From Candidatus Gallionella acididurans (GTDB lineage Bacteria; Pseudomonadota; Gammaproteobacteria; Burkholderiales; Gallionellaceae): a stretch of 32,632 nucleotides of DNA. The translations under genes were made by a program, and so were the position numbers. Location of the stretch: contig LSLI01000027.1 of the NCBI GenBank assembly GCA_001577345.1, positions 1-32,632 on the forward strand, in the 5' to 3' direction. This document shows, in pieces, positions 31,922 through 32,632 of the stretch (position 1 is the first letter of the stretch; every line of letters begins with the position of its first letter). The notes beneath the pieces are model-generated. The model saw only the letters and a program-made list of their open reading frames with translations. It searched no databases and was not told the origin of the DNA.

Positions 31922-32632
31922 TTAAAGAGGACTGCGCTGCTTCTTATGTTGACCATTAATTAGATGCTTATTAGCGATACCAAATGGCACATGAACCATC
32001 GGAATATCACCGGCGGGTGACTCCAAATGACTTCGCTGATCGTCAAAGAATATGTGAGGTTTAAGAATGGTGAGTATTCTAGACTTCTGCATCCCGCCCA
32101 GGAAAAAAGATTCATCAGCTGAAACACCCCAACTTTTAAGAGTTGTAACAACACGCTCGTGTGCTGGAGCATTCCGTGCAGTAACAATCGCAATTTTGAG
32201 TATCTTCTTGTAGTCAGAATCCTCATTCAGCTTCTTCTCTTCCAACTTCTGCATGAAGGAAAGCTTTTTGAAGAGATCCGCAAGCGGCCCAGGCTGATGA
32301 GGTATGGACTGCTTTTGGGTTTCGTGAGCCTGGAACTCTTCGAGATTATGATTCTTCTTGAAAACAGACTCCGCCTCGTCATCTGCAATTACACCGTCAA
32401 AGTCGAAAGCCACTCTAAGTTCAGTGTCCAATTCATCATCGTAAACTTTTGATGGTAGAACCACGCCAGCAGGATAGTTCGCATCAATCGCACTTTGAAC
32501 ATCAACTTCGTTTGCACTCAGAAACAGCGACGCGTTAAAGGCAGGAACGTATTCGTGAGGGGAGCGGCCTGACATAAATGCCGCCCTAGTTATATCAAGG
32601 CCGTAATGTCTTATTGAACGAAAGACCCGCAA
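31922..32632 (-). CDS. 5'-nucleotidase (cytosolic, PF06189 type), 5'-truncated by window edge
   Basis: The last 236 residues of a bacterial 5'-nucleotidase of the HAD-like family. Seen motifs: GLDITRAAFMSGRSPHEYVP and AFNASLFLSANEVDV at the N-terminal side, the HAD-type AFDFDGVIADDEAE with two aspartates, IVTARNAPAHERVVTTLKSW with SFFLGGMQKSRIL, and HIFFDDQRSHL with the final aspartates. These enzymes dephosphorylate nucleoside monophosphates. The start lies beyond the right edge of the window. It is the most upstream member seen of the four-gene minus-strand cluster at the right end of the island. Confidence 0.87.
   Translation of the reverse strand: MRVFRSIRHYGLDITRAAFMSGRSPHEYVPAFNASLFLSANEVDVQSAIDANYPAGVVLPSKVYDDELDTELRVAFDFDGVIADDEAESVFKKNHNLEEFQAHETQKQSIPHQPGPLADLFKKLSFMQKLEEKKLNEDSDYKKILKIAIVTARNAPAHERVVTTLKSWGVSADESFFLGGMQKSRILTILKPHIFFDDQRSHLESPAGDIPMVHVPFGIANKHLINGQHKKQRSPL

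Overview
The window reads as betaproteobacterial chromosome. The housekeeping genes (hslO, slyX, uvrB, an M18 aminopeptidase, a class I aminotransferase, a TlpA-like thioredoxin) look like those of Nitrosomonadales/Gallionellaceae-type bacteria. That placement is inference from protein style only; no 16S or other marker is present.

Layout. (1) 1-6393 is core: a YihY/BrkB membrane protein, a patatin-like phospholipase, a flavin-reductase-fold protein, slyX, three long palindromic intergenic repeats (3.4-3.9 kb), hslO and a divergent M18 aminopeptidase. (2) 6.5-15.2 kb is accessory: a MNT/HEPN toxin-antitoxin pair, a small unknown gene, a BRO-N protein, a restriction-modification operon, a decayed membrane gene, a Phd/RelE-type pair, an orphan MazE/AbrB antitoxin between two copies of a hairpin repeat, and a HigBA pair. 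The restriction-modification operon encodes a Dcm-like cytosine-5 methyltransferase fused in frame to an HNH nuclease domain, then a 138-residue unknown protein, then an EcoRII-type nuclease. (3) 15.3-23.75 kb is core again: uvrB with an in-frame insertion, a thioredoxin-like gene overlapping a glycerate 2-kinase gene, an aminotransferase whose last codons are duplicated downstream, and a large coiled-coil/AsmA-like protein. (4) From a tRNA-Asn gene (23917-23992) to the right edge lies an integrated element. It holds a tyrosine integrase, a DUF4224 protein, MarC, prophage-like fragments and, beyond them, four minus-strand genes ending in a 5'-nucleotidase cut by the window edge.

Inside the tRNA-Asn island sits an insertion of 3163 bp (27187-30349). 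Its boundaries are exact: 22-bp perfect terminal inverted repeats and an 8-bp target duplication (CTTTAGAC). It encodes an IS1-family-type transposase plus a HicB/HicA pair, a P63C-like protein and a small KGG-motif protein, so it is an IS with a toxin-antitoxin passenger. It interrupts a phage-like ORF that reads continuously when the insertion is removed in silico.

The least ordinary items are the methyltransferase-HNH fusion operon with an inverted-repeat operator candidate, the passenger-bearing IS1-type element with its repeat-rich divergent promoter region, and two cases (uvrB, aminotransferase) where the 3' end of a gene recurs nearby in intergenic DNA.
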